Positions 38,720 to 41,300 of a DNA stretch of 41,300 nucleotides are shown here, one piece after another. Under the pieces are notes generated by a model. The model made no database searches. It saw nothing but the letters and a program-made list of their open reading frames with translations, and had not been told where the DNA came from. Location: NCBI GenBank assembly GCA_002737585.1, contig NSIA01000077.1, positions 1 through 41,300 of the forward strand, written 5' to 3'. Position 1 is the first letter of the stretch, and each line of letters opens with the position of its first letter. The stretch is from Planctomycetaceae bacterium (GTDB lineage: Bacteria > Planctomycetota > Phycisphaerae > Phycisphaerales > SM1A02). A program made the position numbers and the translations under genes.

Positions 38720-41071
38720 CTATATCTGCGACCAAAGGCCCAGTAGCAGCCCCAAATCCGCGCCGTTGACGTGACCGTCAAAGTTCAGGTCGCCAATGAG
38801 CGGGTATTGCGCTCCGAACTCCCCCAGCAGAATTCCCAAGTCAGCACCGTTCACAACGCCGTCATGGTTGAGATCCGCGTTGGGCGGACATGATGGGCAC
38901 TCGTGTCGAATCCAATAATTGGTTCCGTCAAATCCGGGGGGCACCGGCGGCTCGTCCGGCGGCGGCGGGTTCGCGGGGTCTGGCTCGGTGCACGGTTGAC
39001 CACTTCGGATTGGCCCAACATCCATGCCCAATGTCACCACTGCGTACCACGGTCCACCCGTCACGGTGATGTTCTGCACCACTGGCGCACATCGCCCGCC
39101 AAACCAAATCGAGTGTGTCTCCAATGGTCCATTCATCGGGCCGCGCATCAGGTGCAGCTCTGCAGGAAACTCTGCGTCAAGCGTGAGACGAATGACGCGC
39201 GAGCCGGTGTCTTCGCCAAGCGCGTACCAATCGGTGTCACGCGGCGATCCAGTGGTGCACGAGCCCGCCACAGTGTGCCCCGCGGGTAGTTGCGAAACCG
39301 CTCCAAAGCGCGTTGGACCATCGTTGGTGTGTAGGTAGCACACTTCATCGTTTGGCCGCGCGCCGGCCGGAACAGTGATGGTGCACGGCGGAAGCCCGCA
39401 CAGTGCGGCGGCCCGAGCAACGCAGACCCAGTCCCAAGTGGCACCGTCGCAGTAGCCATCCAGTGGCGTCACTCGCGCGCAGCAATCCGGATCTTCGCAG
39501 CCCGGATCCGGGTGCACCTCATTGCACGGTCCGTAGGACGGACAGACAAGTCCATCGCATTCCGTGTTGGCAAGATCTACGCACACTTCATCCCAGGTCA
39601 CGATGCAGCAGTCCGGTGCGATGCTGCACACCGCATCGCAACACGGCGTCGTGAAACATCCAGGATTGGCATGCACCTCATCGCAGCGACCGCCACCTCC
39701 GGTTGGTCCACAGGCGGGGGGCGGAACAAGTGATGCGGCTGCCGGCGAAGCCCCCGGATCTGCGCCAAATCCAGCTAACCGGCGCGCAATCACGCATGCC
39801 GGAGAGTCGCCCAGCGAATACTCCGTTGCCAACACCGCCAGTTCGGATTTCACTCGCTGCTGGTTTCGAGCAGTGAATGCGGTGCCGCCGCAGTCACGCA
39901 GATTTCGATAGCCGAGCGCAGCATGCCCGGCAATATCTGCCTCGATCAGATCAAGGTCGCAGTCACCATCGATGTTCACGGCAAGAAAATGCCGCGCAAA
40001 GCTGGAGTACTCAAGCGACTTGGGCGCCGCAAATGCAACACCTGCAGCAGTTGAATCATTGCGCCACACCAAGATATTGCCAGGGAGCGCGGTACTCGTC
40101 ACTGCGTCAAGGTCGCCATCGCCATCAAAGTCCGCCAGCAGCGCGCCCCAGTGGTAGCCACCGGTAATTTCGCCCACCTTCACCGCACTTCCAAAGCCAC
40201 CAGCACCGTCGTTGCGGAACATCACCAGTGGCTGATCCGCTCCAGTGGACAAGAGTGGCGCACACATATCGATGTCGCCATCGCCATCCACGTCACCAAT
40301 ATCAAAGGTGACAATTGCTGGCCGAGTGATATTAGGAAAGTCGGGTGCGAGCCAAGAAATTGGCGCACGGAATGACCCGCCCACTTGTCCAAAGAAGATG
40401 TCAAAGCGTCGCGTGCCCATGCACCCAACCACCAAATCCGTGCGACCATCGGCGTTGAGATCGCCTGCCAGCACATCTTGCGGGCCAGGGGCTCCGCCGC
40501 TCCACGCGTCCACGCGGATTCGTTGTGAGACCGTGAAGTTTCCGGTTCCGCCGTTCAGCAAGATGGCAATGTGCTCGCTTGCATAGCAGGAAACCGCAAA
40601 GTCAATGTCGCCATCGCCGTCAAAGTCACCCTTGGCAATCGAACGCGGCTCACGATCAAGTTGAATCATGGCGCTCGACACCATCAACCCACTGGCTGCT
40701 CGGCGCAGCACTTGCAAGCGCCCCGCATACGAGCGGATCACCAGTACCAATTCATCGGCGCCGTCGCCATCAATGTCGGCAGCGACGGCGTCATCCACTT
40801 GTCCATCAACATCGACGGTTTGCATGGGACCGGCACTGCCATCGGTGTTGAAAGTGCACCAGTTGAGAATGTTCAAGCTGTCTCGCCCGGGGAGCAGCAA
40901 ATCAATCTTGCCATCGCCGTCCATGTCAAAGAGCCGCGCGCGCGTCGGATAGTGCGCAGGCGTGCACTCCGCGTAAAAGTCTGGCTCGGTAGCAAAGGTG
41001 ACATCGGCGCGTGACGCCGGCGTGATCCACGCAAACAACATCAACGTGATCACGCTGCACACCACGCGCAT
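38720..41071 (-). CDS. Secreted FG-GAP/VCBS-repeat protein with Cys-rich module and C-terminal dockerin-like repeats
   Basis: I chose the ATG at 41071 (783 aa), which gives the signal peptide MRVVCSVITLMLFAWITPAS; an ATG at 41098 adds nine residues. At least seven FG-GAP-type calcium loops follow (FDMDGDGKIDLLL, ADIDGDGADELVL, GDFDGDGDIDFAV, GDLNADGRTDLVV, GDVDGDGDIDMCA, ADFDGDGDLDAVT, VNIDGDCDLDLIE), as in a beta-propeller. Next comes a Cys-rich module (about 470-570) with repeated CDEVH/CNEVH, PGC and CC-W-CV patterns. After a spacer and a Pro-rich linker, two dockerin-like loops end the chain (NADLNHDGVVNGADLGILLG, GDLNFDGHVNGADLGLLLG). It is probably a surface or extracellular binding protein. 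Confidence 0.85.
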   Translation of the reverse strand: MRVVCSVITLMLFAWITPASRADVTFATEPDFYAECTPAHYPTRARLFDMDGDGKIDLLLPGRDSLNILNWCTFNTDGSAGPMQTVDVDGQVDDAVAADIDGDGADELVLVIRSYAGRLQVLRRAASGLMVSSAMIQLDREPRSIAKGDFDGDGDIDFAVSCYASEHIAILLNGGTGNFTVSQRIRVDAWSGGAPGPQDVLAGDLNADGRTDLVVGCMGTRRFDIFFGQVGGSFRAPISWLAPDFPNITRPAIVTFDIGDVDGDGDIDMCAPLLSTGADQPLVMFRNDGAGGFGSAVKVGEITGGYHWGALLADFDGDGDLDAVTSTALPGNILVWRNDSTAAGVAFAAPKSLEYSSFARHFLAVNIDGDCDLDLIEADIAGHAALGYRNLRDCGGTAFTARNQQRVKSELAVLATEYSLGDSPACVIARRLAGFGADPGASPAAASLVPPPACGPTGGGGRCDEVHANPGCFTTPCCDAVCSIAPDCCIVTWDEVCVDLANTECDGLVCPSYGPCNEVHPDPGCEDPDCCARVTPLDGYCDGATWDWVCVARAAALCGLPPCTITVPAGARPNDEVCYLHTNDGPTRFGAVSQLPAGHTVAGSCTTGSPRDTDWYALGEDTGSRVIRLTLDAEFPAELHLMRGPMNGPLETHSIWFGGRCAPVVQNITVTGGPWYAVVTLGMDVGPIRSGQPCTEPDPANPPPPDEPPVPPGFDGTNYWIRHECPSCPPNADLNHDGVVNGADLGILLGEFGAQYPLIGDLNFDGHVNGADLGLLLGLWSQI

Positions 41072-41126
41072 GTTGTGGCCGTCGAATTGCACTGTCATTG
41101 ATATGAGTTCATTCGCGGAGGTGTTC

Positions 41127-41300
41127 TCACTGCACTGGCAATTTCGCAATCATTTCGTCCACTTTCGCCAGCCGCTGGCCATGCCGGGCGACCGTGGGCT
41201 CCAAGAGCATGAGCGCCTGAATGTGCAGCCGCGCGGTCTGCAAGTCCCCCGCCTCAACGGCAATGGCAGCCACAAACTCGCGTGCCGCTGGGTCGTACGC
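41127..41300 (-). CDS. C-terminal end of a TPR-like protein (5' part outside window)
   Basis: The minus-strand frame is open from the window edge and ends with TGA at 41129-41127, giving 57 residues. The sequence AREFVAAIAVEAGDLQTARL then HIQALMLLEPTVARHGQRLA is a helix-turn-helix pair with the spacing of a tetratricopeptide repeat. The stop lies 55 bp before the start of the FG-GAP gene on the same strand, so they may share a transcript. The rest of the protein is not visible, so no function is given. Confidence 0.6.
   Translation of the reverse strand, partial: AYDPAAREFVAAIAVEAGDLQTARLHIQALMLLEPTVARHGQRLAKVDEMIAKLPVQ

Overview
The window looks like chromosomal DNA of a planctomycete, most likely of the class Phycisphaerae. 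This is an inference from gene content and gene style: a secreted protein ending in a PEP-CTERM-like tail without the PEP (VPAPGAVALLAMAGLRGRRRR), two secreted proteins ending in dockerin-like GD(I/L)N-DG-VNG-DLG-LL repeats, a Ser/Thr kinase with a TPR tail, an ECF sigma factor of the planctomycete style, and a Cys-rich/FG-GAP secreted protein. The DNA is moderately GC-rich and densely coded on both strands. I see no phage, insertion sequence, CRISPR array or defence island.

Layout. 1-4410: C-terminus of an AI-2E family transporter, a THUMP-like methyltransferase, an FHA-GAF-HD-GYP protein (minus), trxA, a tRNA-Ala(GGC) with promoter and terminator, and a STAS protein. 4511-11784: succinate-semialdehyde dehydrogenase (gabD), mscL (minus), a large kinase-TPR protein (minus), class II fumarase and a PEP-CTERM-like secreted protein. 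11787-14999 (minus): an operon of secreted glutathione peroxidase, a secreted unknown and folP. 15430-16720: an ECF sigma factor facing a GAF protein across a pentanucleotide satellite. 16720-23176: an aromatic amino-acid neighbourhood holding aroC, a fused aroD-aroE and phhA, with a GT-C-like membrane protein carrying Gly-rich repeats and one unknown gene between them. 23209-30288: a complete tripartite RND efflux operon (outer-membrane factor, adaptor, pump) followed by an Xaa-Pro aminopeptidase. 30453-32493: an LpxH-like phosphoesterase overlapping a GT28/MGD-synthase-like glycosyltransferase. 32562-34648 (minus): thiC behind a TPP riboswitch. 35070-37596: a tandem Lrp/AsnC protein, a DinB-family protein and a PLP-dependent dehydratase/racemase. 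37614-41300 (minus): two dockerin-type secreted proteins and the end of a TPR-like protein.

The main cross-window signal is promoter architecture. Many start codons (4063, 4523, 9083, 17920, 21581, 21629, 23209, 36110, 38651, and more weakly 18017 and 35070) lie 6-8 nt after a TAnnnT hexamer and have no Shine-Dalgarno sequence. A -10 box that close to the start predicts leaderless transcripts. Genes with a good Shine-Dalgarno (trxA, 10927, 30453, phhA) have no such box at that distance. The pattern also helped choose starts (the GTG of the kinase at 9083 and of aroDE at 21581) and places the thiC transcription start at the 5' edge of the TPP riboswitch. The genes are mostly familiar families. 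No clearly new multi-gene system is evident, so the findings concern architecture, fusions, repeats and promoter organisation.
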